The notes under the pieces: model-generated
What the model was told of the DNA's origin: nothing
The model's database searches: none
Seen by the model: the letters and a program-made list of their open reading frames with translations, nothing else
In this document: positions 48,692 to 58,936 of the stretch, piece by piece
Layout of the letters: each line of letters opens with the position of its first letter
Numbering within the stretch: position 1 is the first letter of the stretch
NCBI RefSeq assembly: GCF_026240905.1
Contig: NZ_JAPEVI010000003.1
Coordinates: forward strand, 1 to 64,000
From: Roseibium salinum
Lineage (GTDB): Bacteria > Pseudomonadota > Alphaproteobacteria > Rhizobiales > Stappiaceae
Reading direction: 5' to 3'
DNA: 64,000 bases
Program-made: the position numbers and the translations under genes

Positions 48692-49253
48692 GGCTGCCTC
48701 CGACAAACCTGTTGTTTCTTTATCGATCCACTTTGCGTCATTGGCAATGGTCATGATGCGAAATCCTGTTTCCGCGCGGCTCAAGTCTTGACAGGGGTTT
48801 TCCCCGGTATTCTTGTTCGATCAACGGCGCTTGGGTTAATCGACCGGCTTTCCATGTCGTCAGGCATCAACAACCTTGCGATCGATGAGGCCTGTCGCTT
48901 TACTTGTCGCACGCACCACTTCCTGTCCTTGACCCGGATCAACCGGCTTTCATCTGGTGTCATTTGAAGGCCGGGAATTCGTTGGTTTTCCGATGCCTGA
49001 GCCGGCGGCCGGCATCGACGTCAATGCAGCAGTCTGCCTGTGCTCCGGCTGGCAGGTCATATCGTCCGGGCAACTGTGGGCAGACCTCTTTCACCGGCGG
49101 CGGACCGGGCACCTGAGGCCCGGCCTCATACACACCATATGAGGCCGGGCCTCGTTTCACGGGGCCTGTGGAGGCCCGTCAACGTGCCCCCGCGCAGACA
49201 AGCCGGGCGCGGATGCCAAAGCAGGAAATCAGGCGGTGATAGTCACCTTCCTG
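48692..49253. other. Gap with a strong hairpin
   Basis: This 560-base stretch has no convincing gene. Frames of about 60 residues (for example 48957-49142) have no site and lack features. The hairpin at 49115-49153 is the only structured element. Confidence 0.5.
49115..49153. terminator. Perfect 16-bp hairpin
   Basis: GAGGCCCGGCCTCATA and its exact complement surround a 7-base loop (CACACCA). It lies about 100 bases past the reductase gene stop and could end its transcript, though no long T-run follows on either strand. Confidence 0.6.
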
Positions 49254-49823
49254 TCAGCCGAAGGCGTAGCGGGTCAGAACCGCTCCGGTGTCCATCGGCT
49301 TGACCTCCAGAAGCTTCAATTTCGTCTTGAGCGCATGGCCTTCGAACAGTCTGCATCCATGACCGAAGAGCTCGGGCAGCGTCAGCAGCCACATTTCGTC
49401 GACAAGGCCGCTGCGCAGGGCTGATTGGGCGGTGATGGCTCCGGCAAAGAGGACAATGTCCTTGCCCGGCCGCTGTTTCTCGCGCGCAATCAGGTCTTCC
49501 AGCGGCGCATCCGCGAGGAACGAGTTTTCCCAGCCCGAGACATCCTGCACGGTCCGCGAGAAGACGATCTTGCGGCTCGTGTTCATGAAACGGGCGACCC
49601 GCCTGATCGGTGCGGGCAGGTCTTCGTTCATGCCGGCCGCGGACCAGAACTCGGCCAGCTTTTCCCAGGACGTCCGGCCTAAAATCAGCGTGTCGAAGGC
49701 TTCGGGCATCCGGTCCGTCCATTCATCGAGATCGGACGACCAGTCCGGGCCGATGAACTCGCCTCCGGCAACATTGATGAAACCGTCCAGGCTCTGAAAC
49801 ATCGAGATGACAAGTTTTCGCAT
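49254..49823 (-). CDS. Dihydrofolate reductase-fold protein (RibD C-terminal type)
   Basis: A 189-residue NADPH-dependent reductase-like protein. The start RKLVISMFQSLDGFINVAGG, FDTLILGRTSWEKLAEFW and NTSRKIVFSRT with GKDIVLFAGAITAQSALRSG and LVDEMWLLTLPELFGHGCRLF match RibD_C/YyaP-type proteins. The real substrate is unknown; it is not classical folA. It is divergent from an HxlR regulator, a common pairing that suggests regulated expression. The frame extends to a hairpin-bearing gap on its 3' side. Confidence 0.88.
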   Translation of the reverse strand: MRKLVISMFQSLDGFINVAGGEFIGPDWSSDLDEWTDRMPEAFDTLILGRTSWEKLAEFWSAAGMNEDLPAPIRRVARFMNTSRKIVFSRTVQDVSGWENSFLADAPLEDLIAREKQRPGKDIVLFAGAITAQSALRSGLVDEMWLLTLPELFGHGCRLFEGHALKTKLKLLEVKPMDTGAVLTRYAFG

Positions 49824-49908
49824 CTCTCAATCCGCTTGTAGTTTGCAACTGGTTGAATTGTTGTCTGATCTGCGTGCATAGTGCAAGCAGAATTTTTGGG
49901 AGTATCAT

Positions 49909-50421
49909 ATGGACCGCCGTTCCGGGTGCCCGATCAATCAGTCAATCGAGATCCTTGGGGATCGCTGGAGCTTCATCGTCTTGCGGGACATCATGTTCGG
50001 CAATTTCCGCAGCTACCGGGAGCTTCTGACGAATTCGCTCGAAGGGATCGCCACGAACATTCTGGCGGCCAGGCTGAAACATCTGCAGGCGGAAGGGCTG
50101 GTGACGATCGCATCGGATCCGCTGCACAAGCAGCGCAAGGTCTACAGCCTGACGGAAAAAGCCATCGCTCTCGTGCCGGTGATGGCGCAGCTCGGCGTCT
50201 GGGGCGTGCAGTATCTGACGCCGTCGCCGGAACTGGCGATCCGCGCGAAAGTGCTGGCGGCTGGCGGACCTGAGATGTGGGAGGATTTCATGGGCGAGCT
50301 CCGCGAGATCCATCTCGGCAAGAAGCGGTCCGCGGGCAGCCGGTCGGTTCTGGCGGAACTGCAATCCGCCTACGAAGAGGAAGTGCGCAAAAGCTCAGGC
50401 AGTGAAAGGGAGTCTTCCTGA
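49909..50421 (+). CDS. HxlR-family transcriptional regulator
   Basis: A 170-residue regulator with the winged helix: CPINQSIEILGDRWSFIVLR and ANILAARLKHL-like region (TNILAARLKHLQAEGLVTIA) followed by YSLTEKAIALVPVM. These small dimeric proteins respond to aldehydes, quinones or other electrophiles. A 55-residue extension after the core is longer than in minimal members. It is divergent from the RibD-type reductase 85 bases away, which it probably controls. The spacer has the pair TTTGCAAC and GTGCAAG that could be binding half-sites. Confidence 0.9.
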   Translation: MDRRSGCPINQSIEILGDRWSFIVLRDIMFGNFRSYRELLTNSLEGIATNILAARLKHLQAEGLVTIASDPLHKQRKVYSLTEKAIALVPVMAQLGVWGVQYLTPSPELAIRAKVLAAGGPEMWEDFMGELREIHLGKKRSAGSRSVLAELQSAYEEEVRKSSGSERESS

Positions 50422-50545
50422 GGCGGTATTTTGGCTGCCCGGCATCATGGAACGCAGGTTTTTGCGATGCCGGGGCGGATCACGACCCGATTGCGCGTCG
50501 AAGACCCTCAAAAGGGGGAAGCCTGCCGGTGCCATGCCGACAGGT

Positions 50546-50803
50546 TCAGTCCAGCTCTCCGGGGACGGCGCGCTGGCGCAGGTTCGACGCGGGGTCGGGA
50601 TGCGGGATCGATTTTTCCGTGCCCGGGCGTATCCGGCGGCCGGAGTCGTTCTCATCGTTGGGGTTGGCCATGGCTGCGGCGACGACGAGAGCGGTGGCAA
50701 GCAGCATGCCGAAAAAGATCGCCTGCAAAAGCGGGCGGGCTTCACGCAAGTCGCTCCTGTAGGGACCGGGTGCGCGGTTATTCTGTTTTCCAAATCGGGG
50801 CAT
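50546..50803 (-). CDS. Small protein with one membrane helix
   Basis: An 85-residue hypothetical protein. One hydrophobic helix (LLQAIFFGMLLATALVVAAA) lies around residues 26-45 between a basic start and a charged, Pro-rich tail. No ribosome-binding site is convincing before the ATG at 50803, so coding status is uncertain. It is on the same strand as the next small membrane gene, 72 bases downstream of it. Confidence 0.45.
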   Translation of the reverse strand: MPRFGKQNNRAPGPYRSDLREARPLLQAIFFGMLLATALVVAAAMANPNDENDSGRRIRPGTEKSIPHPDPASNLRQRAVPGELD

Positions 50804-50875
50804 GTTCAACGACAATCGGTAAAACCTATGGCAGGTCCGGTTAGGGCATTAAGGGTTGGATCAAGGCGTTTGATT

Positions 50876-51133
50876 TCAGGAGTTGCCAGGGAAAAGCGGA
50901 GTGATCCGGTTGTTGCGGCCTGTCGCGCGGGACAGATCTCCAAACACGCGCAGACCGAGCCGGCAGGTCAGCGTTGCCATTGCGACGAAAGCGGTAAGCG
51001 GCAGCGCGAGCGCCGGTTCCAGGGCAAGCAGCATCAGGATCAAAGCGCCGCTCGCCAGCATATAAAGCAATGCCGACGGCAGGCTTGAGCCAAGTGTCCG
51101 TTGGGACACGGCGTGCGAATATGGTGACTGCAT
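50876..51133 (-). CDS. Small membrane protein of unknown function
   Basis: An 85-residue protein with two hydrophobic segments (SALLYMLASGALILMLLALE and ALALPLTAFVAMATL) and a basic tail. GGAGG sits 5 bases before the ATG at 51133; an alternative ATG at 51148 would add five residues. It is on the same strand as the small gene downstream, so the two may form a unit. No family is recognised. Confidence 0.55.
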   Translation of the reverse strand: MQSPYSHAVSQRTLGSSLPSALLYMLASGALILMLLALEPALALPLTAFVAMATLTCRLGLRVFGDLSRATGRNNRITPLFPGNS

Positions 51134-51645
51134 GGGTGCCTCCGTCATCCTCGATAGCTGCCACTCTTCGGGAAAATTGCGCCATCACGCAGACGCGATT
51201 CAGGCTTCCGCCGTGTGTTTTCGTGACTTTTTTGCGGCGGTTCGAATGGCCGGAAATGCAGGACATTTCCAAGGCTCCGGACAGGCCTGCACGGGCTTCC
51301 TTTGAGGACGGAATGCACGCAATACGCTGCTGTTTAAGTGATACAATTCTGGGTTTAGAGATCTGTGCCCCGTCTCGACTTCCGGCGGTCGTGCGGCAGC
51401 AGATTTCCCGGGTTGCCTGCCGCGGCAAGCGGGATCGCGCCGGCATCAGCATTTGCATAATTAACCGCACGTAAAATTAGCAATGAAGTATCTATGAAAT
51501 GGGTAAATACACTCGTTTAAACTTGCAGGTTTTTCCGGTCTGCATTGATTTTACAGTAGGGTTTTAATGTTTGTTTGCTTTTGGCGGGCACATTCGGTCG
51601 CGAGCTCGCAATGGATGAGTTCTTGAAAGACAGGTCGGGCACGGA
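51134..51645. other. Divergent gap upstream of the PAS-like gene
   Basis: About 510 bases. The part 51480-51600 is AT-rich, with TTTTCCGG and TTTTACAGTAGG blocks and probably contains the promoter of the PAS-like gene. A 134-codon frame on the plus strand (51070-51474) has no site and a composition unlike protein. Confidence 0.45.
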
Positions 51646-52806
51646 ATGACAAGCAACGCAGCGCAAAGCACGATGGCCGCACATCCACTGGAACCTGTGA
51701 AGCCTTCAGAGGCGCCGCAAACAGAGGCTCGGGAAACAGAGGCGCCGCAAAAGAAAGAGGGTGAAGCGCCGGCTCTTTCCCTGGCCGGACTTCAGTTCTT
51801 TATCGCCGATATCAGCCGGAAGACAATTCTCTGGCACGAGATCGGGTCGCAGAGTTTCAACAGCGAGGTCAAGGACCTTCAGGAAGCGCCCTCCAACGAG
51901 GCCTTGCGCCACCTGTCGCCGGAAGACCGGAAAACCATCCTTCATCTTGTGCAAGGTGCCATTCGCGAAGGAAGGGCAGGGCCGTTCGATGTGGGTGGAG
52001 GCGTGGATCACCGCATTCCGGGTATCCCGATCGTCGCCCACCGTTACGAGCTCCCGGACGGCCGCATCATTGCGATCTGTTTCCCTTCCATCGGTGAGGA
52101 TGACGACAATCCGGGCCGTGTCATCCTCGGGCTGGCGCCCATTCTCCAGCACTTCGTCGCCTCCTCCAACCGGGTGGTGCTGCTGGTGGACAATTTCGGC
52201 TATGTTCGCTTTGCCAGCGAAGGCTTCGTCAAGTCCTTCCAGATCGAGGATGCCCGTCTGATCATCGGACGCAATATCGCGCATATCCAGAAAAGGGTCG
52301 GCCGGACGATCGTTTCGCTCGCCCTGGCCGCCCTGACCCGCAGGGCGAGCGCGACGGGGCGCGGCAAGTTCCTGCTTGCCAGCAACGACAGTCTCGAGCT
52401 CAGCTATGACGCCATGTATTTCCGCATTGGCGGCACGGTCGGCGGCGTCCTGTTCTCCGCAGGCCATGCGGGCGGAGATGTCGACTTCGCCAAGGTATTC
52501 GAGATCTGCAGCGCGCCGATCCTGATCGTGAACGCAAAGTCCCGGGTCATCGTTGCCGCCAACAACGCGGCCATGAAATCCTTTCACCTGACGGCTGAAA
52601 TTCTCGACAACAAGTCGATTTCCGAAACGCTGCTGCATCCCAACAGCTTCACCTCGTTGATGGAGGCAGCCGAGCAGGGCTCCGATCTTCCGGTCTCCGT
52701 TCCGGTCAATCTGCTGAACGGCCAGACCAAGAAGAAGCGGTTCAAATGCAGCCTGCTCGACACCGACAAGAAAGAACCGAAGCTGATCCTGGAAACGCGG
52801 ACCTGA
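51646..52806 (+). CDS. PAS-like sensory protein of unknown output
   Basis: A 386-residue cytoplasmic protein. The Pro/Glu-rich leader (about 1-45) is followed by what look like three PAS-type modules, e.g. VVLLVDNFGYVRFASEGFVK and ILIVNAKSRVIVAANNAAMK, the second a typical PAS start. No kinase, cyclase, GGDEF, or HTH output follows, so partners must be elsewhere. No signal peptide or membrane helix. It has its own promoter and is followed 150 bases later by an aminotransferase gene on the same strand. Confidence 0.7.
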   Translation: MTSNAAQSTMAAHPLEPVKPSEAPQTEARETEAPQKKEGEAPALSLAGLQFFIADISRKTILWHEIGSQSFNSEVKDLQEAPSNEALRHLSPEDRKTILHLVQGAIREGRAGPFDVGGGVDHRIPGIPIVAHRYELPDGRIIAICFPSIGEDDDNPGRVILGLAPILQHFVASSNRVVLLVDNFGYVRFASEGFVKSFQIEDARLIIGRNIAHIQKRVGRTIVSLALAALTRRASATGRGKFLLASNDSLELSYDAMYFRIGGTVGGVLFSAGHAGGDVDFAKVFEICSAPILIVNAKSRVIVAANNAAMKSFHLTAEILDNKSISETLLHPNSFTSLMEAAEQGSDLPVSVPVNLLNGQTKKKRFKCSLLDTDKKEPKLILETRT

Positions 52807-52833
52807 GTGCAGTCTCGGCCACCCGACGCCTGA

Positions 52834-54156
<1,323 letters not shown>

Positions 54157-54183
54157 GGCCGGGAAAGCCCAGGGGAATCAGGG

Positions 54184-54206
54184 AAGGGCGGCATATGCCG
54201 CCCTTT
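54184..54206 (+). terminator. Terminator after aspartate aminotransferase gene
   Basis: AAGGGCGGCA, TA, TGCCGCCCTT with T-residues following forms a tight hairpin 28 bases after the stop. Confidence 0.85.
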
Positions 54207-54288
54207 CTGCTGTCAGGCCACTTCTCTCCAACATCTCTAGCGGTCATGCGCCGCAAGCCGTCGCGCTCAACGCGCCAGGCTCCGGCAC

Positions 54289-54331
54289 CCCGATCCCGGA
54301 TCGCCGCTTCGCTCCGTCCGGGAGGACGAGG
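54289..54331. repeat. Single copy of the 39-kb repeat block
   Basis: GATCCCGGATCGCCGCTTCG with CTCCGTCCGGGAGGACGA matches the end of the 39427-39800 duplication. It forms a hairpin on its own and sits between the terminator and the next gene. Confidence 0.7.
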
Positions 54332-54360
54332 TGGAGAAGAAGTGCTTGAAGCTGCCGGGC

Positions 54361-54699
54361 TCAGTCCTCCTTTTCCGGGCAGCTGGTGTTCGCCCCGGCG
54401 CACGGGCCGGGCGTGGTGTCCGGTTGCATGTTCTGGCGGTTGATCCGGTTCGTCCGGTTGAGACGGTTGCTTTCTTCGATCCGCTGCTGAACGGAAAAAC
54501 CCTGTTGCTGGCGGTTGAGGTTCTGCCGCAACTGCTGCTCGGCGGAGGGCAGGCGGGAGCGGCCGGATTCCGGCATGCCGCGGAGCTGGTTGGTCTGCGC
54601 GGCGGACGCTTGCGGCAACATGAGCAGAAGCGCGGCTGCCGCTGCTGCCGCCCCTGCCGCCTGACGTCTGCAGGTCGGGCGCGTTCGCTTGGTCTGCAT
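54361..54699 (-). CDS. Small secreted protein, Gln/Asn/Arg-rich
   Basis: A 112-residue protein. A twin-basic start and an Ala-rich helix (AAGAAAAAAALLLMLPQASA) form a signal peptide; the mature part is Gln/Asn/Arg-rich with repeated RLNRTNRINRQN-like stretches and ends with a cysteine pair (PCAGANTSC). No family is recognised. The upstream open frame is longer but has no signal at its start. It is divergent from the EF-G-like gene, about 320 bases away. Confidence 0.6.
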   Translation of the reverse strand: MQTKRTRPTCRRQAAGAAAAAAALLLMLPQASAAQTNQLRGMPESGRSRLPSAEQQLRQNLNRQQQGFSVQQRIEESNRLNRTNRINRQNMQPDTTPGPCAGANTSCPEKED

Positions 54700-55019
54700 T
54701 TGACGGCCTTTCGTCGGTTGCAGGCAATCCTGCTTCCCATGAAAGAACATAGCGTATGTTGTCCTGCGTGCCATAGCGCAGGAGGAACAGAATTGCTGCG
54801 GTGCGGCGTAAGAATTCCTTGCGTCGGGGCCTTTTTCGGCGCGACGATGACATACCGCCCCTGGTCGATGGGCCATGCAGTTGGGTGACTGGCGCCTGAG
54901 AGTGCCGGGTTTTTGGCTCTCGATCCCATCCTGGGCGAGACGCGGCAGGCCCGCGTCGTTTGTCGCCGGCCGCGCCGCGTTGTTACGGGGGTATTCCTCG
55001 AACAAACGGGAGACGCACT

Positions 55020-57086
55020 ATGGCAATCAGTACAAACGGAAAGGGATCGGCCGCGGACGGTGCTCCGCGCTGCATCGCTCTAGTCGGTCCGTTCGGCAGC
55101 GGCAAGACCAGTCTTCTGGAATCCTTGCTGGCGCGAACGGACACAGTGGCCCGCCAGGGAAGCGTTGGGGACGGCAACACGGTTGGCGATGCTTCGCCGG
55201 AAGCGCGCGCCCATGGCATGAGTGTGGAACTCAATATTGCGGACGCGACCTATCTGGGGGACCGGTTTGTATTCGTCGATTGCCCGGGCTCCGTGGAATT
55301 CCTGAGCGAGATGGACGGCGCCCTCAGTGGAGTAGACCTGGCTGTTGTCGTGGCTGAGGATGATGAGCGTAAGGTCCCGGCCTTGCAGCTGATCCTGAAA
55401 GCTCTTGAAGCCCGCGCCATTCCGCGGGTTTTGTTTTTGAACAAGATCGACAAGAGCACCCGCCGGGTGCGCGATGTGCTGGGCCTTTTGCAGCCGGCTT
55501 CCGCCGTGCCGCTGGTCCTCCGCCAAATTCCCATCTGGGAAGGCGGCCAGGCGACCGGATTTATCGATCTCGCCCTGGAACGGGCCCATGTCTACCACGA
55601 GAAGGAGCCGAGCACGCAGATCGACATGTCCGACGAGGACCGGGCGCGCGAACATGAAGCCCGCTTCACCATGCTGGAGCATCTGGCCGATCATGACGAT
55701 GATCTGATGGAAGCACTGCTGGAGGATATCGCGCCGGACCGGGACCGGGTGTTTGCCGATCTCGTCAATGAAATGCAGGACGGACTGATCTGCCCCGTCT
55801 TCTTCGGCTCCGCGGAGCATGGCAACGGTGTCAGCCGTCTGCTGAAGGCCCTGCGCCACGAAGTGCCGCAGGTGGACCGGCTTGCACAGCGGCTGCTGGG
55901 TTCTCAGGAACGGCAGTCGCTGCAGGTGATCAAGACGCTGCACACCCAGCACGGCGGCAAGCTTTCGATTGCGCGCATCCTTGAAGGACAGGTATCCGAC
56001 GGGGACAGCCTGTTCCGCAACGGCGTCGAAGAGGTCAAGGTCTCCGGCCTGTTCTCGATATTCGGCCAGCAGGCGAACAAGATCGCCACGGCGGGAAAGG
56101 GAGATCTGGTGGCTCTCGGGCGGCTGGACAGCGTCCAGACCGGAGATCTGCTCGCCCAGGATACCGGCGAAATGAAGAGCCTCTACACTCCCGAACCCCG
56201 GCCTCCGGTTCTGGCGACCGCCATTGCCGCCGCGCAGCGCAAGGACGAGGTCCGTCTGTCCGCCGCGCTCGCGAAAGTTGCCGAAGAGGATCCCTCCCTC
56301 ACCATCAGCCAGAACCAGGTGACGGCAGAGACGCTGCTTGCCGGACAGGGGGAAATGCATTTGCGGGTTGCCCAGGAACGGCTTTCGGGGAAATACGGGC
56401 TTGATATCGCGGCCCACACGCCGCATCTGCCTTATGCTGAAACCATTCGCTCCGGCACCAGGGTGCGCGGGCGTCACAAGAAGCAGTCGGGCGGACATGG
56501 CCAGTTCGGGGATGTCGTTCTGGAAATCGCGCCGCTGCCGCGCGGCGAAGGCGTCCAGTTCAGCGATACGATCACGGGCGGCGTCGTTCCCAAGCAGTAT
56601 ATTCCCTCTGTCAGGGACGGCGTCATGGACGCCCTGCAGCGCGGACCGCTCGGCTTCCCGGTCGTGGACGTGTCGGTGTGCCTGACGGACGGTTCCTATC
56701 ATTCAGTCGACAGTTCCGACCAGGCTTTCAAGATGGCCGGCATCCTGGCTATCCGTGACGGGTTGTCCGAGTGCAAGCCGGTGCTGCTCGAACCGATCGA
56801 CAAGGTCGTGATTGCCTGTCCGAGCGATACCACGGCCAAGGTCAATGCCATCGTCTCGACACGGCGCGGGCAGCTGCTCGGCTTCGATGCGCGGCCGGAC
56901 TGGCCGGGCTGGGACGAGGTGCAGGCCTTGATGCCCGAGGCGGAAATCGGCGATCTGATCATCGAGCTGCGCTCGGCGACGGCCGGTGTGGCGAGCTACA
57001 CGTCCGAGTTCGACCACATGGCGGAATTGTCCGGCAAGGCTGCCGATCTGGCGATGCAGCGTTCGGGGAAACAGCAGGCCGCCTGA
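55020..57086 (+). CDS. Elongation factor G-like GTPase (divergent)
   Basis: A 688-residue paralogue of EF-G with domains in the usual order: G domain (1-260), domains II to V with EF-G-type segments such as GGHGQFGDVVLEI and FPVVDVSV. In the G domain the P-loop GPFGSGKTSL and NKID motif are intact. The switch II motif is DCPGSVEF where EF-G has DTPGHVDF, so the catalytic His is replaced by Ser. The switch I is shortened. Ribosome-stimulated GTP hydrolysis is therefore doubtful. Related EF-G-like proteins exist across bacteria, and their roles are not settled. The ATG at 55020 follows GGGAG. It is followed by a hairpin and then msrP. Confidence 0.92.
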   Translation: MAISTNGKGSAADGAPRCIALVGPFGSGKTSLLESLLARTDTVARQGSVGDGNTVGDASPEARAHGMSVELNIADATYLGDRFVFVDCPGSVEFLSEMDGALSGVDLAVVVAEDDERKVPALQLILKALEARAIPRVLFLNKIDKSTRRVRDVLGLLQPASAVPLVLRQIPIWEGGQATGFIDLALERAHVYHEKEPSTQIDMSDEDRAREHEARFTMLEHLADHDDDLMEALLEDIAPDRDRVFADLVNEMQDGLICPVFFGSAEHGNGVSRLLKALRHEVPQVDRLAQRLLGSQERQSLQVIKTLHTQHGGKLSIARILEGQVSDGDSLFRNGVEEVKVSGLFSIFGQQANKIATAGKGDLVALGRLDSVQTGDLLAQDTGEMKSLYTPEPRPPVLATAIAAAQRKDEVRLSAALAKVAEEDPSLTISQNQVTAETLLAGQGEMHLRVAQERLSGKYGLDIAAHTPHLPYAETIRSGTRVRGRHKKQSGGHGQFGDVVLEIAPLPRGEGVQFSDTITGGVVPKQYIPSVRDGVMDALQRGPLGFPVVDVSVCLTDGSYHSVDSSDQAFKMAGILAIRDGLSECKPVLLEPIDKVVIACPSDTTAKVNAIVSTRRGQLLGFDARPDWPGWDEVQALMPEAEIGDLIIELRSATAGVASYTSEFDHMAELSGKAADLAMQRSGKQQAA

Positions 57087-57118
57087 GGCCGGGCTGCCGG
57101 TTCCGGCACATGGGCAGG

Positions 57119-57140
57119 GAGGGGCACTTGTGCCCCTCTT
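57119..57140 (+). terminator. Hairpin after EF-G-like gene
   Basis: GAGGGGCAC, TT, GTGCCCCTC with a short T-rich tail (TTG). The small loop is unusual but the stem is perfect. Confidence 0.7.
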
Positions 57141-57303
57141 GTGGGCTCGCCGGACATCTGGAAGACAGTGCAAAACGACCTGCAGGAACGGCGGTGCCTT
57201 GCCGGGCAGTTGCCCATCACGGTTTGCGTGTGCGTGGTCACCAGGGCGTTATTTGCCATTGAAGACCTTTTCGGCTTCTCTCAGGCGACATGGGAGATAC
57301 GCG

Positions 57304-58266
57304 ATGAAGATCTTGAAGAGGCGCAGCTGGGAAATTCCCGAGCGCGAGGCCACGCCGGAACATGTGTTTTTCAACCGCCGCCAGATACTGGCAGGGCTTG
57401 CCGGCAGCGGCGCGCTGATTGGCAGCGGTCTGGGGATGCGGCCGGCCTTTGCCGAAGAGAACCCGAGCGCCGGGCTGTATCCGGTGCCGCGCAACGAAGC
57501 CTACAAACTGGACCGCGAGATTACAAAGGAAGAGATAGCTTCCAAATACAACAATTTCTATGAATTCGGATCGCACAAGCAGATCTGGCCGGCGGCGCAG
57601 AAGCTCGAGATTCGGCCCTGGACCGTCGCGCTGGAAGGGATGATCGATAATCCGCAGACGCTCGGTATTGACGATCTGTTGGCCAGGATGCCTCTGGAAG
57701 AGCGGCTTTACCGGCACCGCTGCGTCGAGGCCTGGTCGATGGCGGTGCCCTGGTCCGGCTTCCCGCTGGCGGAGCTGGTCAAGCTGGCGGGGCCGCAGGC
57801 GGGCGCCAAATACCTGCGCTTCGAGACCTTCCTTGATCCTTCCGTCGCAAGCGGCCAGAAGCAGAGCTGGTATCCTTGGCCTTACGTGGAAGGCCTGACC
57901 TTGGAAGAAGCCACCAACGAGCTCGCGTTCATTGCCACCGGTGTCTACGGCAAGCCGCTGGCAAAGCAGTTCGGAGCGCCGATCCGACTGGTGACGCCGT
58001 GGAAATACGGCTTCAAATCGATCAAGTCGATCGTCAAGATCTCGTTCACCGATCAGCGGCCGGTCAGCTTCTGGGAGGAGATCCAGTCGAGCGAGTACGG
58101 CTTCTGGGCAAACGTGAACCCGGAGGTTCCCCACAAGCGGTGGCCGCAATCGACGGAACAGGTGCTCGGTACGGATGAGCGCCGCGATACGCTGCTGTAC
58201 AACGGCTATGCGGAACAGGTTGCCGGAATGTACAAGGACCTGACCGACGAACCGTTATTCATGTAA
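57304..58266 (+). CDS. msrP: Protein-methionine-sulfoxide reductase catalytic subunit MsrP
   Basis: MsrP (YedY) is a periplasmic molybdenum enzyme that reduces oxidised methionines in exported proteins. The twin-arginine region NRRQILAGLAGSG is the Tat signal; Cys140 in RHRCVEAWSMAVPWSG is the Mo ligand; YGFWANVNPEVPHKRWPQ near the end is conserved. Length of 320 residues fits. The heme partner MsrQ is not next to it on either side, whereas it usually is. The cofactor comes from MoaD/MoaE at the left of the window. It ends in a strong hairpin. Confidence 0.95.
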   Translation: MKILKRRSWEIPEREATPEHVFFNRRQILAGLAGSGALIGSGLGMRPAFAEENPSAGLYPVPRNEAYKLDREITKEEIASKYNNFYEFGSHKQIWPAAQKLEIRPWTVALEGMIDNPQTLGIDDLLARMPLEERLYRHRCVEAWSMAVPWSGFPLAELVKLAGPQAGAKYLRFETFLDPSVASGQKQSWYPWPYVEGLTLEEATNELAFIATGVYGKPLAKQFGAPIRLVTPWKYGFKSIKSIVKISFTDQRPVSFWEEIQSSEYGFWANVNPEVPHKRWPQSTEQVLGTDERRDTLLYNGYAEQVAGMYKDLTDEPLFM

Positions 58267-58297
58267 CGCCCCTGGCAGTTCGGTTATTCGAAAAAAA

Positions 58298-58319
58298 GCC
58301 GGGTCCTGATGGACCCGGC
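58298..58319. terminator. Terminator after msrP
   Basis: GCCGGGTCC, TGAT, GGACCCGGC, a perfect 9-bp stem, is flanked upstream by AAAAAAA and downstream by T-containing sequence, so it could terminate in either direction. Confidence 0.8.
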
Positions 58320-58401
58320 AGTTTGTTTGATTCACTGAAAACAGTGGAATCACCTTCCAGAGGGGAACAGCTGGTCAGGACATCGCTGGGAGGAGGATGC
58401 A

Positions 58402-58548
58402 ATGTCCGGCGACCAACAGTGCTGCTTATATGCAGTGCACAAGCTGCATAAACAAGAGGCAGGGGTGCAGATCTGCTATGCAAAAACCGCAAAGCTTGAC
58501 CACGAGGTCATACGCCAGGACGATGTTCTTTTGATCACAATCTGTTAG
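58402..58548 (+). CDS. Candidate 48-residue protein with four cysteines
   Basis: ATG to TAG encodes SGDQQCCLYAVHKLHKQEAG, then a segment with ICYAKTAKLDHEV and a C-terminal Cys (LLITIC). AGGAGG lies about 6 bases before the ATG, the best ribosome-binding site in the gap. No hydrophobic helix or family is recognised. It might be real or a chance frame. It lies downstream of the msrP terminator, so would need its own promoter. Confidence 0.4.
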   Translation: MSGDQQCCLYAVHKLHKQEAGVQICYAKTAKLDHEVIRQDDVLLITIC

Positions 58549-58936
58549 GTGCGGCGCCTTCGTTGGTTTCCGTGGCGAAAAGTTTTATTTCAGGGCTCAA
58601 AAAAATTTTGGAACGCAAATTGGAACCATCCAGCGCACAAAATCAGTTCAGATATTTTTCTGCCTAAAAGTTAATCTTCTGCGCGGTGTGTGTCATTGCG
58701 GGTCGAGTTTCAGGGGCAAAAAGCCAATGAAAATCATCGGCTTGATGCAGTGGCGGCTAAATTTTTGCCTTGCGGGATGCCGGCGTGCCGCAGACCCGGA
58801 AGACAGACCGTCCTGAACCTGCGGCCCAATGTCCTCCTGGTCACAGTTTCGGGCCTGGGACAATGCCGGCAGCGCAGAATGCTTGCGGTCCGGGCGGCCC
58901 GCGATTGCGTCTTTCACGGGCCGTCCCGGTGTCGAA

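Larger units (their letters stand above)
58267..58936. other. Gap after msrP with a possible 48-residue ORF
   Basis: About 670 bases. It contains the msrP terminator, a small frame at 58402-58548 with a strong ribosome-binding site, and an AT-rich tract at 58550-58680 that resembles promoter DNA. Frames at 58690-58965 have no site. Confidence 0.5.

Noticed and set aside
51070..51474. 134-codon plus-strand frame upstream of the PAS-like gene
   Set aside because: No start signal; it overlaps antisense to a small membrane gene with a good site.
55080..56702. 540-codon minus-strand frame opposite the EF-G-like gene
   Set aside because: It is a shadow with no motif.
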